Assembly: GCF_003947455.1 (NCBI RefSeq)
Contig: NZ_QHJH01000063.1
Span: 1 to 37,062 of the forward strand
Length of the DNA: 37,062 nucleotides
Source: Streptomyces sp. WAC 04229
Lineage (GTDB): Bacteria; Actinomycetota; Actinomycetes; Streptomycetales; Streptomycetaceae
Direction: 5' to 3'
The notes below the pieces were generated by a model. It did not search any database. It had not been told where the DNA came from and was given only the letters and a program-made list of their open reading frames with translations. The position numbers and the translations under genes are program-made. Shown piece after piece: positions 16,229 to 24,108 of the stretch. Each line of letters begins with the position of its first letter. The first letter of the stretch is position 1.

Positions 16229-18039
16229 GCGTGGCCTCCGTCCTGGCCGTGGTCACCGAAGGGCCGGTCGTGGGGTCCCGCTGCCCGGTCCGGCGCGCCG
16301 GGCGGTGGCTGGGGTTCGAAGGCCGACGCGTTGACGCCGCCCGCGCCCGGGCCGGCCTGGTGCGGGATGCGGGGCTCGTCGCCGTCCGCGCCGGTGTGCG
16401 CCTCGGCGTCGGCGTGTGCCTCGCGTTCGGCGACGACCTCCTGGACCGCCTCCAGGACGCCCCGGTACCCGGAGCAGCGGCACAGGTTGCCGCACAGGGC
16501 CTGGCGGGCCTCCAGGTCGGTCGGCGCCGGGTTGCCCTCCAGCAGGTTGTGCACGGTCATCGCCATGCCGGGCACGCAGAAGCCGCACTGCACGGCGCCC
16601 CGCCGGGCGAGCGCCCGCTGCACGTCCGACGGCTGTCCGTCGGCGGCCAGGCCCTCGACGGTGCGCACCTCGCTGCCGGCCGCGGTCACGGAAGGGACCA
16701 GGCAGGAGGCGACGAGGCGTCCGTCGACCTGCACGTTGCAGGCGCCGCACTCGCCCTGCGAGCAGCCGTCCTTGGCGCCTGCGAGACCGAGCCGCTCCCG
16801 CAGCACGTAGAGCAGCGACTCGCCGATCCAGGCGTCGGTGACGGGCCGGTCGGCGACGTTGACCCGCAGTACGTACGAGGCGAGGGGGTGCTCGTCGTGC
16901 GTGGCGGCCGGGGCGCCTTCGCCGGCTGCGGGCGGGACGGCCGGTGCGTCGGTGTGCACGTCGGCGGGCGGGTCGCTCGCGGCCCCGGCCGGATCGGCTC
17001 CGTCGGCCGGTTCGGTCCCGTCGGCCGGTTCGGTCCCGTCGGCCGGTTCGGTCCCGTCGCCGGTCGCGGCGGCCGGGCCCGTCACGGGCTCCTCCGCGGC
17101 CTCCGGGACGGATTCCGCCATCACTCCCTCCGCGGTGCCCTCCGAGCGCCCGGCGGGGCCCTCAGGGGCCTCCTCGGCACCACGGGGACCGCCGGTCGCC
17201 GTGGCTTCGGCCGCCGGTGCCACGGGCTCCGTCTCCGCGGCGGGTTCGGCGGGTGCGTGGGCGTACGGGTCGGCCGGGTGCCGGGGCGGGCGCGACGTAC
17301 TGGACGTCAGCTGCTCGCCGGTGCCGGGGCCGCCCTCCGCCGTGTCGTCGCCCCACGGCTGCCCGGTGGGCTGGGCCGCCCAGGGCGCGGGGGCGCCGCC
17401 CGGCAGGGTGGCCGGAGCGCCGGTGCCCCACTGCTCGGCCAGGGACGAGGTGGTGAACTCGCCCGATTCGTCCGGAAGGTCGCCGCCGGCGACGGGGATG
17501 GACCACTGTCCGGTCACGTCCTGGCCGGACCCCGGCTGGGCGTCCTCGGGGGGCACTGCCTCGGAGAAGTCCCACTGGCCGGTGGCGCCGGGCCGGTAGG
17601 TGAACCGTTCGCCGTCACCCTGCCCGGCGTTCGCGTCGTAGGGCGCGGCCCCGCCGTAGGGGTCGTGCGGCGGCGGGTAGTCGGCGTGGCCCTGCTGAGC
17701 GGCGTGCTCCCGTCCGGTGTCCGGCAGCTGCCACTGGGCGCCGTCCACGGGGGCGGACGGCATGGTCCAGGAGCCGGTGGCGGCCGGGTCGGTGCCGGTG
17801 GCGGGCGCGACCGTGATCTGCGGCGGCACGTAGCCGTGTCCGGGTGCGGCGAGCGGGCTGTCCGACGAGGCGAAGAGCGCGTCCACGCCACCCTCGGGAA
17901 GCTTCACGAAGGCGGTGGCGCCGTCGTCGTAGTCGCCCTGGGGCAGCGGGTCCCAGCGGCCGCCGCTCGGGGGCGCGCCCTCTCCGCGTCCGTCGTCGTG
18001 CCGGTCGTCGTACCGGTCGCCGTGCTGGTCGTCGGTCAC
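16225..18039 (-). CDS. 2Fe-2S subunit of molybdenum hydroxylase with long N-terminal extension
   Basis: 604 residues from the GTG at 18039, which overlaps the FAD-subunit stop (GTGA). Residues 382 onward form the normal small subunit: a plant-ferredoxin domain with CSQGECGACNV and a third-strand Cys in VASCLVPS, then the four-helix 2Fe-2S domain with QCGFCVPGM and CGNLCRCSGY. These eight cysteines hold two [2Fe-2S] clusters that pass electrons between the Mo centre and FAD. The small subunit is normally 150-180 residues. Here 381 residues of Pro/Ala/Gly/acidic low-complexity sequence precede it, with recurring TGSW/TGQW motifs (88-91, 153-156, 176-179) and an EPADGT repeat, and about 60 polar residues follow. 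No signal peptide or membrane helix is visible. The extension may be a linker or interaction platform; that is inference. Confidence 0.88.
   Translation of the reverse strand: MTDDQHGDRYDDRHDDGRGEGAPPSGGRWDPLPQGDYDDGATAFVKLPEGGVDALFASSDSPLAAPGHGYVPPQITVAPATGTDPAATGSWTMPSAPVDGAQWQLPDTGREHAAQQGHADYPPPHDPYGGAAPYDANAGQGDGERFTYRPGATGQWDFSEAVPPEDAQPGSGQDVTGQWSIPVAGGDLPDESGEFTTSSLAEQWGTGAPATLPGGAPAPWAAQPTGQPWGDDTAEGGPGTGEQLTSSTSRPPRHPADPYAHAPAEPAAETEPVAPAAEATATGGPRGAEEAPEGPAGRSEGTAEGVMAESVPEAAEEPVTGPAAATGDGTEPADGTEPADGTEPADGADPAGAASDPPADVHTDAPAVPPAAGEGAPAATHDEHPLASYVLRVNVADRPVTDAWIGESLLYVLRERLGLAGAKDGCSQGECGACNVQVDGRLVASCLVPSVTAAGSEVRTVEGLAADGQPSDVQRALARRGAVQCGFCVPGMAMTVHNLLEGNPAPTDLEARQALCGNLCRCSGYRGVLEAVQEVVAEREAHADAEAHTGADGDEPRIPHQAGPGAGGVNASAFEPQPPPGAPDRAAGPHDRPFGDHGQDGGHA
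17002..17055. repeat. 18-bp tandem repeat, three perfect copies
   Basis: GTCGGCCGGTTCGGTCCC occurs three times in a row (17002-17019, 17020-17037, 17038-17055), with degenerate partial copies on both sides. It is a multiple of three inside the low-complexity part of the Fe-S gene and encodes an EPADGT repeat, so copy-number change would alter length without a frameshift. Confidence 0.95.
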
Positions 18040-18929
18040 GACAGCGCCCTCCCCAGTGCTCGTCGGGCCAGTGCGGCGACGGTGCGCCGCAGGTGCAGTA
18101 CGGCGGGCGGGAGCTGCGCCACGGAGCCGTCCTCGGCCGGGGCCGCGTCGGGGATGCAGGCGGCGGCGACGTACTCGCCGAAGCCGTGCAGTGCCTCCGG
18201 GACGATCGCGCGGCCGTTGTCCCAGTCGATGAGCGAGGCCACCCACTGCTCGGCCTCCAGGGGCCGCAGCGGCATCGGCGCGATGGCGCCCACGGCGCAG
18301 CGCACCCCGCGCCGGGCGGGGTCGAGTACCAGCGCGACGGAGGCCGTCGCACGGCCCGGACCGGTGCGGCCGGTGGCCTTCAGGAAGACCTGCGGCGCGT
18401 GCAGCAGCGGCATGCGCACGTAGCCGATCAGCTCGCCCGCGCGGAGCATCTCCATGCCGGCCAGCAGGTGCGATACCGGCACCTCCCGGCGGGCGCCGTC
18501 CGGGCCCGCGATGATCAGCGTCGCCTCCAGGGCGGCCAGCACCGGCAGCGCGTCCCCGGTGGGGGCGGCCGAGGCGATGTTTCCGCCCAGGGTGCCGGCG
18601 TTGCGGATCTGCGGCGGTCCGGCCGCCCGCGCGGCGGCGGCGAGCGCCGGGATGAGCGCGGCGAAGTCGGGGCGGCCCATGCGGGCGTGCGTGAGGCCCG
18701 CGCCGAGCAGCGCGTGGCCGTCCTGGTACTGCCAGCCGCGGATCTCGCTGATCCGGCCGAGGCCCACCAGCGCGGCGGGCCTGAGCTGGCCTGAGTTGAC
18801 CGCGGCCATCAGGTCGGTGCCGCCCGCGACGGGGACGGCGGCGGGCATGGCGGCCAGCGCCGCCACGGCCTCGTCCAGAGTCGTGGGCAGCGTGACGGCC
18901 TGCGCCGCCTGCGGTGCGTGCGTGGTCAA
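18036..18929 (-). CDS. FAD-binding subunit of molybdenum hydroxylase
   Basis: 297 residues from a TTG at 18929, preceded by GGGAAGGGG at good spacing; the frame remains open to 19076, but the upstream part is unlike the family. The FAD-binding fold of the CoxM/XdhB-type medium subunit is clear: PVAGGTDLMAAVNSG, then AALVGLGRISEIRGW, and IRNAGTLGGNIASAAPTGDALPVLAAL, which binds the FAD diphosphate and ribityl. The C-terminal CO_deh_flav_C-like part follows (GYVRMPLL onward). It is first in a three-gene operon in the order FAD, Fe-S, Mo with 4-nt overlaps, so one subunit of each is expected in a cytoplasmic heterotrimer. The 241-base gap upstream (18930-19170) must hold the promoter, but I could not choose one. 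Confidence 0.9.
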   Translation of the reverse strand: MTTHAPQAAQAVTLPTTLDEAVAALAAMPAAVPVAGGTDLMAAVNSGQLRPAALVGLGRISEIRGWQYQDGHALLGAGLTHARMGRPDFAALIPALAAAARAAGPPQIRNAGTLGGNIASAAPTGDALPVLAALEATLIIAGPDGARREVPVSHLLAGMEMLRAGELIGYVRMPLLHAPQVFLKATGRTGPGRATASVALVLDPARRGVRCAVGAIAPMPLRPLEAEQWVASLIDWDNGRAIVPEALHGFGEYVAAACIPDAAPAEDGSVAQLPPAVLHLRRTVAALARRALGRALS

Positions 18930-19170
18930 ACCGACTGCCCCTTCCCGCTGTCCCACCTGGTCCCGCCCATGTGGCCGTACGGTACGACCTGACAGGGCGG
19001 ACGTGGCAACTCTGGCACATCTTTGCAGGGCCCGAACGCACGGGTCCGCTAGGAGGCATTCGTCCGACTCGTCCACACAACGGGTGGTTTACCGGGGGAT
19101 CTCCGCCGATCGGAACTACGCGCGATGCGTGCGAGTTGCCACTCTCAGGTGATGTTCAGGGGCTTTCCCC

Positions 19171-20784
19171 TTACTTGTTCGGCGGCGGCCCGTCGAGCGG
19201 CCGGCCGAGCACGCCGGGCCGCCGCTGCCAGGGCAGCGGACCGCCGGGCGGCCGGTAACCGACGCCCAGGGCGTCAAGTCGCCGGTAGTGGGCGGTCATC
19301 CGCTCCTCGAAGGCGTCGAAGTCCCGGTCGGGCGGTTCGGGCAGGGCGCTCCAGGACACCTCGGCGAACGCGGCCAGCCTCGGGAAGGTCTGGTAGTCGA
19401 CGCGTGCCTGGTTCTCCATCACCTCGGTCCACACGTTCGCCTGGGTGCCGATCACATGTCCGGACTCGTCCGGTGTCAGTTCCGCGGGAACCGGCTCGAA
19501 CCGGTAGACGTCCTCCAGGGTGCGCACGAAGCCGATCGGCACCGGCTCGTCCGCACCGGCGTGCTGGCGGTGGTCCAGGTACACCTGCTGCTCGGGGCAC
19601 ATCACCACGTCGTGTCCCGCGCGTGCGGCGGCGATCCCGCCCGCGTACCCGCGCCACGAGGCCACGGCCGCGCCCTTGGCGAGTCCGCCCTCCAGGATCT
19701 CGTCCCAGCCGATGAGGCGGCGCCCGCGTTCGCTCAGCCAGGTGTCGAAGTGCTGGATGAACCAGGCTTGGAGTTCGTCCTCGTTGGCGAGGGCGAGTTC
19801 CTCGATGCGGGCCTGCGCGGTGGCCGAGCGCCGCCACTGCTCCTTGGGGCATTCGTCGCCGCCGATGTGGATGAACTCCGAGGGGAAAAGCTCCAGGAGT
19901 TCCTCGAACACGCCCTCGTAGAAGCGCAGTGTGTTCTCGGTGGGGGCGAGTACGTTCGGCGAGACGCCCCAGGTGTCCCAGACGGTGAGGGCGGTGGTGT
20001 CGATCACATCGGTGTTGCCGAGTTCCGGATACGCGGCGATGGCGGCCTGCGAGTGTCCCGGTACGTCGATTTCGGGGACGACGGTGATGTGCCGTTCGGC
20101 GGCGTAGGCGACGATCTCCCGGATGTCCTCCTGGGTGTAGTAGCCGCCGTGGGGTTTGTCCTCCCACAACGGCGAGGCACGGTGGCCGTATTTGGTGCGT
20201 GCCCGCCAGGAGCCGGTCTCGGTGAGCTTCGGGTGCCGCCTGATCTCGACGCGCCAGCCCTGGTCGTCCGTCAGGTGGAAGTGCAGGACGTTGAGTTTGT
20301 GGGCGGCCATCAGGTCCAGGTAGCGCAGGACGCCGTCCTTCGGCATGAAGTGCCGGGCGACGTCCAGCATCAGCCCGCGCCAGCGGAAGCGGGGCGCGTC
20401 CTCGATGCGGACCGACGGCAGCCGCCACCGGCGGTCGGGCAGCGGCGCGCGCCGGAAGGCGTCCGGACCGAGCAGCTGCCGCAGCGTCTGGGCACCCCAG
20501 AAGAGGCCGGCGGGACCGCCGCCGGTCAGCCGCACGCCGGTCGGTGCGACGTCGAGGCGGTAGCCCTCGTCGGGCAGTGCGGCGTCGAGGGACAGGCGGA
20601 CCACGCCGTCGTCCCCCGTGCCGGGGGCCAGCGGCAGGCCGGTGGCCGCGCCCAGCGTGGCGCGCAGCCACCGCTCGGTGGACCCGGTGCCCTCGTCCGC
20701 CACCACCCTGGTGTCCGGACCGAGGGCGAAGAAGCCGCCCTCGCCGGTGGTCACTTGCACGGGCTGGGGAATCACGTCCGTCAC
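19171..20784 (-). CDS. Beta-N-acetylhexosaminidase, GH20
   Basis: 537 residues. An N-terminal GH20b domain (IPQPVQVTTGEGGFFALG onward) is followed by the catalytic barrel. It contains HLTDDQGWRVEI and HIGGDECPKEQW, whose Asp-Glu pair is the catalytic dyad for the substrate-assisted mechanism on terminal GlcNAc/GalNAc, and later tryptophan motifs (VASWRGYAGG, QANVWTE) line the pocket. There is no signal peptide, so the enzyme is probably cytoplasmic and cleaves imported oligosaccharides. It starts with GTG one base after the stop of the permease gene and is the last gene of the transporter operon. This mirrors the dasABC-dasD type of arrangement, but no dasR adjoins, so I do not assign the das names. 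A short GGGG-AAAG-CCCC hairpin directly after the stop may end transcription. Confidence 0.93.
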   Translation of the reverse strand: MTDVIPQPVQVTTGEGGFFALGPDTRVVADEGTGSTERWLRATLGAATGLPLAPGTGDDGVVRLSLDAALPDEGYRLDVAPTGVRLTGGGPAGLFWGAQTLRQLLGPDAFRRAPLPDRRWRLPSVRIEDAPRFRWRGLMLDVARHFMPKDGVLRYLDLMAAHKLNVLHFHLTDDQGWRVEIRRHPKLTETGSWRARTKYGHRASPLWEDKPHGGYYTQEDIREIVAYAAERHITVVPEIDVPGHSQAAIAAYPELGNTDVIDTTALTVWDTWGVSPNVLAPTENTLRFYEGVFEELLELFPSEFIHIGGDECPKEQWRRSATAQARIEELALANEDELQAWFIQHFDTWLSERGRRLIGWDEILEGGLAKGAAVASWRGYAGGIAAARAGHDVVMCPEQQVYLDHRQHAGADEPVPIGFVRTLEDVYRFEPVPAELTPDESGHVIGTQANVWTEVMENQARVDYQTFPRLAAFAEVSWSALPEPPDRDFDAFEERMTAHYRRLDALGVGYRPPGGPLPWQRRPGVLGRPLDGPPPNK

Positions 20785-20785
20785 G

Positions 20786-21643
20786 TCAGTCCTTTACCGC
20801 TCCGCCGAGGCCGGAGACGAGTCGTCGTTGCACGAGTACGAAGAAGACCAGCACCGGAATCGTCATCACCGTGGACGCGGCCATGACGCCGCCCCAGTCG
20901 GGATCGTCCGGCTTGTAGAAGACCAGCAGCGCCATCGGCAGCGTCGACTGCGAGGTGTCGCTGATGATGAACGACTTGGCGAACAGGAAGTCGTTCCAGG
21001 TCGAGATGAAGGAGAAGACGCTGGTCGCCACCAGTCCCGGGAAGACCAGCGGGAAAAGGATCTGCCAGAGGAATCTCGACCGGCTCGCCCCGTCCATGTA
21101 GGCGGCCTCCTCCAGGGCCTGAGGCACGGCTTTCACAAAGCCCCGCAGCATCCAGATCGCGAAGGGCAGCGAGAAGGCGATGTGGGGCAGGATCAGCGAC
21201 CCCAGGGTGTTCAGCTGACCGGCGTCCCGCATGAGGAAGAACAACGGGATCGTGAGCGCCTCCACGGGCACCATCTGGGCCACCAGGAACATGATCAGCA
21301 GGGTGGTCCGGAAACGGAACCGGAATCGCGTCACCGCCGTCGCCGCGAGGAACGCGATCAGCGCCGAGGCGACCACGACGGTGCCCGCCACGAGCAGACT
21401 GTTGAGAAAGTAACGGCCGAATTCCTGCTGCCCGAAGACCCGCCGGAAGGAATCGAGTGTGGGCGTCAGCGTCCACGGCCGCGGCTCGGTCGACTCGATC
21501 TCACCGGCCGGTTTGAAGGCGCTGAGCACCATCCAGTACAGCGGGAAGGCCACCACGACCGCGATCAGCAGCGCCGACGCCTCGGCGGCCAGCCGCCACG
21601 GACGACGCACACGCGCGCGTGGAAGACGCAGTGGAAGATTCAC
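20786..21643 (-). CDS. ABC sugar transporter permease, MalG type
   Basis: 285 residues from a GTG at 21643 that overlaps the stop of the preceding permease gene (GTGA). Six membrane segments are visible, beginning LLIAVVVAFPLYWMVLSAFK, which is typical of MalG proteins. The cytoplasmic EAA loop, contact site for the ATPase, reads EEAAYMDGASRSRFLWQILFP. It forms the membrane channel with the MalF-type partner and serves the sugar-binding lipoprotein encoded upstream. No ATPase gene is present in the operon. In Streptomyces the shared ATPase MsiK normally energises such transporters, so that is the expected partner. Confidence 0.92.
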   Translation of the reverse strand: MNLPLRLPRARVRRPWRLAAEASALLIAVVVAFPLYWMVLSAFKPAGEIESTEPRPWTLTPTLDSFRRVFGQQEFGRYFLNSLLVAGTVVVASALIAFLAATAVTRFRFRFRTTLLIMFLVAQMVPVEALTIPLFFLMRDAGQLNTLGSLILPHIAFSLPFAIWMLRGFVKAVPQALEEAAYMDGASRSRFLWQILFPLVFPGLVATSVFSFISTWNDFLFAKSFIISDTSQSTLPMALLVFYKPDDPDWGGVMAASTVMTIPVLVFFVLVQRRLVSGLGGAVKD

Positions 21644-22605
21644 AGTTCCTCCCCCTGGCGGCGCAGCAGCCGCAGGTAGACCAGCGTCACGGCGAGCAGG
21701 ATCAGCAGCATCACGACGCCGATCGCCGAGCCCAGGCTGTACTGCGAGGACGCGAACGCCTTCTGGTAGGCGTAGACGTTCAGGACGAGGTTCTGGCCGG
21801 CGATGCCGCCGCCGTTCGTCATGACGTAGATCTGGGTGAAGACCTTGAAGTCCCAGATGACCGACTGGATGGTGACGACCACCAGGATCGGCCGGAGCAT
21901 CGGCGCCAGCACCGAGCGCCAGATGCGCCACTGCGAGGCGCCGTCCAGCGCGGCCGCCTCCAGCACCTCCGCGGGCACGGCCCGGATTCCGGCGTAGACG
22001 GTCACCATGACGAACGGGAAGGAGCACCAGACCACTTCGAGCAGGACGAGCAGGAAGGCGCTGTAGCGCCCGTACGTCCAGGAGTGGTCGCCGAGCCCCA
22101 GCATCCGGTTGACCGGCCCGAAGTCCGGGTCGAACAGCAGCAGCCACACCGTGGACCCGGTCACCGCCGGGGTCGCCCACGCGCCGAGGGCGGCCAGCAT
22201 CAGCACGAGCCGCGGCACGGCCCGCACCCGCGTGAGCAGCACGGCCAGCGCACACCCCACGGCGAGTGTGGAGACCACGCAGGCGGCGGCGAACACGACG
22301 GTGGCGAGCAGCACCCGCCAGAACTCCCCGTCCCCGAACAGCTCCGCGTAGTTCCCGAACCCCCGGAAGGTCGTCGCCTCCCCACCCGACACCTGCGCCT
22401 GCGTGTACTCCAGGAAGGAGATCAGCCCGAGCTGGTAGACGGGGTAGACGAGCAGCCCGCCGAGGACGACGAGAGCGGGCGCGAGATAGATCCAAGGGGT
22501 GCTGGACGCGCCCCCCAAGGGGCGCGGGGAACTGCGCGAAGTACCCCGACGCACCCGCACCCGCCCCCGAACGGCACCACCCGAGCTACTAGGCGAAACC
22601 GTCAT
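21640..22605 (-). CDS. ABC sugar transporter permease, MalF type
   Basis: 321 residues from an ATG at 22605 overlapping the stop of the binding-protein gene (ATGA). Membrane segments begin with WIYLAPALVVLGGLLVYPVYQLGLISF, split over residues about 36-62, and the EAA loop reads LEAAALDGASQWRIWRSVLAP. About 34 Arg/Ser/Pro-rich residues precede the first helix. Their DNA (22508-22570) is a copy of a repeat that also occurs outside genes at 26650, so the N-terminal extension seems to come from a repeat lying in the reading frame. It works with the MalG-type partner and the lipoprotein to import a sugar, likely a GlcNAc-containing oligosaccharide judging from the GH20 gene in the same operon. Confidence 0.92.
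   Translation of the reverse strand: MTVSPSSSGGAVRGRVRVRRGTSRSSPRPLGGASSTPWIYLAPALVVLGGLLVYPVYQLGLISFLEYTQAQVSGGEATTFRGFGNYAELFGDGEFWRVLLATVVFAAACVVSTLAVGCALAVLLTRVRAVPRLVLMLAALGAWATPAVTGSTVWLLLFDPDFGPVNRMLGLGDHSWTYGRYSAFLLVLLEVVWCSFPFVMVTVYAGIRAVPAEVLEAAALDGASQWRIWRSVLAPMLRPILVVVTIQSVIWDFKVFTQIYVMTNGGGIAGQNLVLNVYAYQKAFASSQYSLGSAIGVVMLLILLAVTLVYLRLLRRQGEEL
22508..22570 (+). repeat. Streptomyces-type GGGGCGCGGGGAACTGCGCGA repeat, copy 1
   Basis: A GCGCCCC/GGGGCGC hairpin with a CCAA tetraloop (22508-22525) runs into GGGGAACTGCGCGA (22526-22539) and a GCACCCGC-rich tail. The 21-base core at 22519-22539 is identical to that at 26661-26681. I recall this sequence as widespread between Streptomyces genes. 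This copy lies inside the coding start of the MalF-type permease. Confidence 0.8.
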
Positions 22606-23900
22606 CCGGCGGAGCCGAACGCCGCGTCCATCTTCTTCGCGGCATCCCCGGCGGCAGCGCCCACGTCCTTCTTGCCGCTCACGACCTCCTGGAACATCGT
22701 CGGCAACACCTGCCAGGAGTCGATCGTCGCCCAGGCCGGCGAAGCCGGGACGAACTTCGTACCGGCGCCGAGCGTGTCGACGAACGGCTTCACGAACGGC
22801 TCCTCCTTCGCCACCTGCTGCCGCACGTCCGTGAAGGTCGGCAGGAAGCCCATCGCGTCGAACAGGCCGGCCTGCGCCTTCTTCGACGCGAGCCGCTTCA
22901 TCAGGTCGACGGCGAGGGTGCGGTGCGAGGTGCTCTTGAGGACGCCGATGTTGTTGCCGCCCGCGAAGGCCGGGGCTGTGGAGCCGGGTTCGACGCCGGG
23001 CAGCGGCACGACCGCGTACTTGCCCTTCACCTTGCCGGCCTCCACGGCCTGGTGGCTGAAGTCGCCGCCGATCGCCATGGCCGCCTTGCCGGACGCGAAG
23101 GCGGTGACGGTGTCGTTGCCGCCCATGCCGGCGCACTTGGCGGCCGGGCAGTTGTCGTCGCCGAACAGGGACGTGTACGCCTCGATGCCCTTGCGGGCGG
23201 CGGCGCTGTCGATCGCCGAGGCGTACGAGCCGCCCTTGCCGGTGGCCAGTTCGCCGCCGTTGGCCCAGATGAACGGCATCGCGCCGTAGGTGTAGGCGCC
23301 GCCGACCGCGAGGCCGTACAGGTCGGGCTCGGCGGCCCTGACCCGCTTCGCGGTGGACTCCACTTCCGCCAGCGTGCGGGGGACGTCGAGGTCCAGCTCC
23401 TCGAAGACGTCGGTGCGGTAGTACAGGGCGCGGACGCCGACGAAGTAGGGGGCGCCGTAGACCTTGCCGTCGACGGTGACCGACTGGCGGGCGGTGGGGT
23501 CGGTGTCCTTGGCCTCGTCCCAGTCCCCGAACTCCTCGGTCACGTCGGCGAGTCCGCCGTCCTTCACGTACCCCGCGGTGTCGGTGTTGCCGAACTCGAT
23601 GACGTCCGGGGCGCTCTTCGGGTCGTTGAAGGCGGCCTTGATGCGCTGGGCGCGCGTCTCGACGGGGATGTACTCGACGGTGACGTCGGTGTCCGCGTGC
23701 GCCTTCTCGAAGTCGGCGAGGACCGCGTCGACGGCCTTCTCCTTCGGCTTGGTGTTGACCTCCTGGAAGAGCCAGACCCGTAGCGTGCCGCTCTTCTCGT
23801 CCTTGCCGGAGGAGGAGTTGTCGGATGTCTGGGGGGCGCAGGCGGTCGCGGAGACGACGGCGGCGGCGAGCAGGAGGGCCAGGCGTGGGGCGAGCTTCAT
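22602..23900 (-). CDS. Extracellular sugar-binding lipoprotein of ABC transporter
   Basis: 432 residues. The ATG at 23900 is preceded by GGAGG at nine bases; upstream frame is noncoding. A lipoprotein signal MKLAPRLALLLAAAVVSATAC places the lipid-bearing Cys at residue 21, followed by a Ser/Asp/Gly linker. The mature part has the type I solute-binding fold: TLRVWLFQEVN, VTVEYIPVETRAQRIKAAFN, APDVIEFGNTDTAGYV, and a C-terminal domain with FAGGNNIGVLKSTSH and LMKRLASKKAQAGLFDAMGFLP. It captures the sugar outside the membrane for the two permeases encoded next, with 4-nt overlaps. The promoter region carries three symmetric sites including one like the DasR box, which fits GlcNAc-responsive control. 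Confidence 0.92.
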   Translation of the reverse strand: MKLAPRLALLLAAAVVSATACAPQTSDNSSSGKDEKSGTLRVWLFQEVNTKPKEKAVDAVLADFEKAHADTDVTVEYIPVETRAQRIKAAFNDPKSAPDVIEFGNTDTAGYVKDGGLADVTEEFGDWDEAKDTDPTARQSVTVDGKVYGAPYFVGVRALYYRTDVFEELDLDVPRTLAEVESTAKRVRAAEPDLYGLAVGGAYTYGAMPFIWANGGELATGKGGSYASAIDSAAARKGIEAYTSLFGDDNCPAAKCAGMGGNDTVTAFASGKAAMAIGGDFSHQAVEAGKVKGKYAVVPLPGVEPGSTAPAFAGGNNIGVLKSTSHRTLAVDLMKRLASKKAQAGLFDAMGFLPTFTDVRQQVAKEEPFVKPFVDTLGAGTKFVPASPAWATIDSWQVLPTMFQEVVSGKKDVGAAAGDAAKKMDAAFGSAG

Positions 23901-23923
23901 GGAGTGTTTCCTCCGGACGTGCG

Positions 23924-23938
23924 TTGCAACATATGCAA
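23924..23938. promoter_or_regulatory. Inverted repeat TTGCA-N5-TGCAA
   Basis: TTGCAACATATGCAA, perfect 5-bp arms, lies 24 nt upstream of the lipoprotein start, between promoter and ribosome binding site. TTGCAA-type half sites are typical for LacI-family regulators of sugar genes. No such regulator is encoded in the window. Confidence 0.45.
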
Positions 23939-23967
23939 TGACGGTTTCGCTCTGCACAACAGTCAGG

Positions 23968-23997
23968 AGGGTAGGGAGTACATGAACATGTCCACAA
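23968..23997 (-). promoter_or_regulatory. Candidate promoter of the sugar-transport operon with internal palindrome
   Basis: On the minus strand TTGTGG (-35, 23992-23997) and TACCCT (-10, 23968-23973) are 18 bases apart. The spacer holds the palindrome ACATG-AA-CATGT (23980-23991), well placed for a repressor. The -35 box abuts the DasR-like site. The promoter call rests only on these hexamers. Confidence 0.4.
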
Positions 23998-24012
23998 GAG
24001 GTCTGAACCAAT
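23997..24012. promoter_or_regulatory. DasR-like operator (dre) candidate
   Basis: Minus strand ATTGGTTCAGACCTCT matches the dre consensus ACTGGTCTAGACCACT at 12 of 16 positions, including TGGT and AGACC. DasR is the GntR-family repressor of GlcNAc/chitin genes in Streptomyces. A site about 100 nt upstream of an operon that ends in a GH20 hexosaminidase fits. Binding itself is inference. Confidence 0.45.
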
Positions 24013-24038
24013 TAGTGACGCGCTACGGCCCCGGAACG

Positions 24039-24086
24039 CCCGAAGGCCCCCGGAGCGCGCGCGGGCACGCTCCGGGGGCCTTCGGG
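24039..24086. terminator. Strong bidirectional terminator hairpin
   Basis: A perfect 19-bp stem: CCCGAAGGCCCCCGGAGCG (24039-24057) pairs with 24068-24086 around a 10-nt loop. It starts 22 nt beyond the DUF3039 stop codon and separates that minus-strand transcript from the sugar operon promoter. Confidence 0.85.
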
Positions 24087-24108
24087 AAAGTCTCTGCGGG
24101 CGGGGCCG

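Noticed and set aside
17002..17055. CRISPR-like array
   Set aside because: The 18-bp units are contiguous without spacers and in frame with a coding sequence.
16036..18423. 795-codon plus-strand frame over the Mo-hydroxylase operon
   Set aside because: Antisense to three overlapping genes with clear motifs; its composition is of the usual GC-rich shadow kind.
21640..23997. Apparent 785-residue fusion of permease with upstream sequence
   Set aside because: The upstream part is the out-of-frame reading of the sugar-binding gene; the true start is the ATG at 22605 overlapping that gene's stop.
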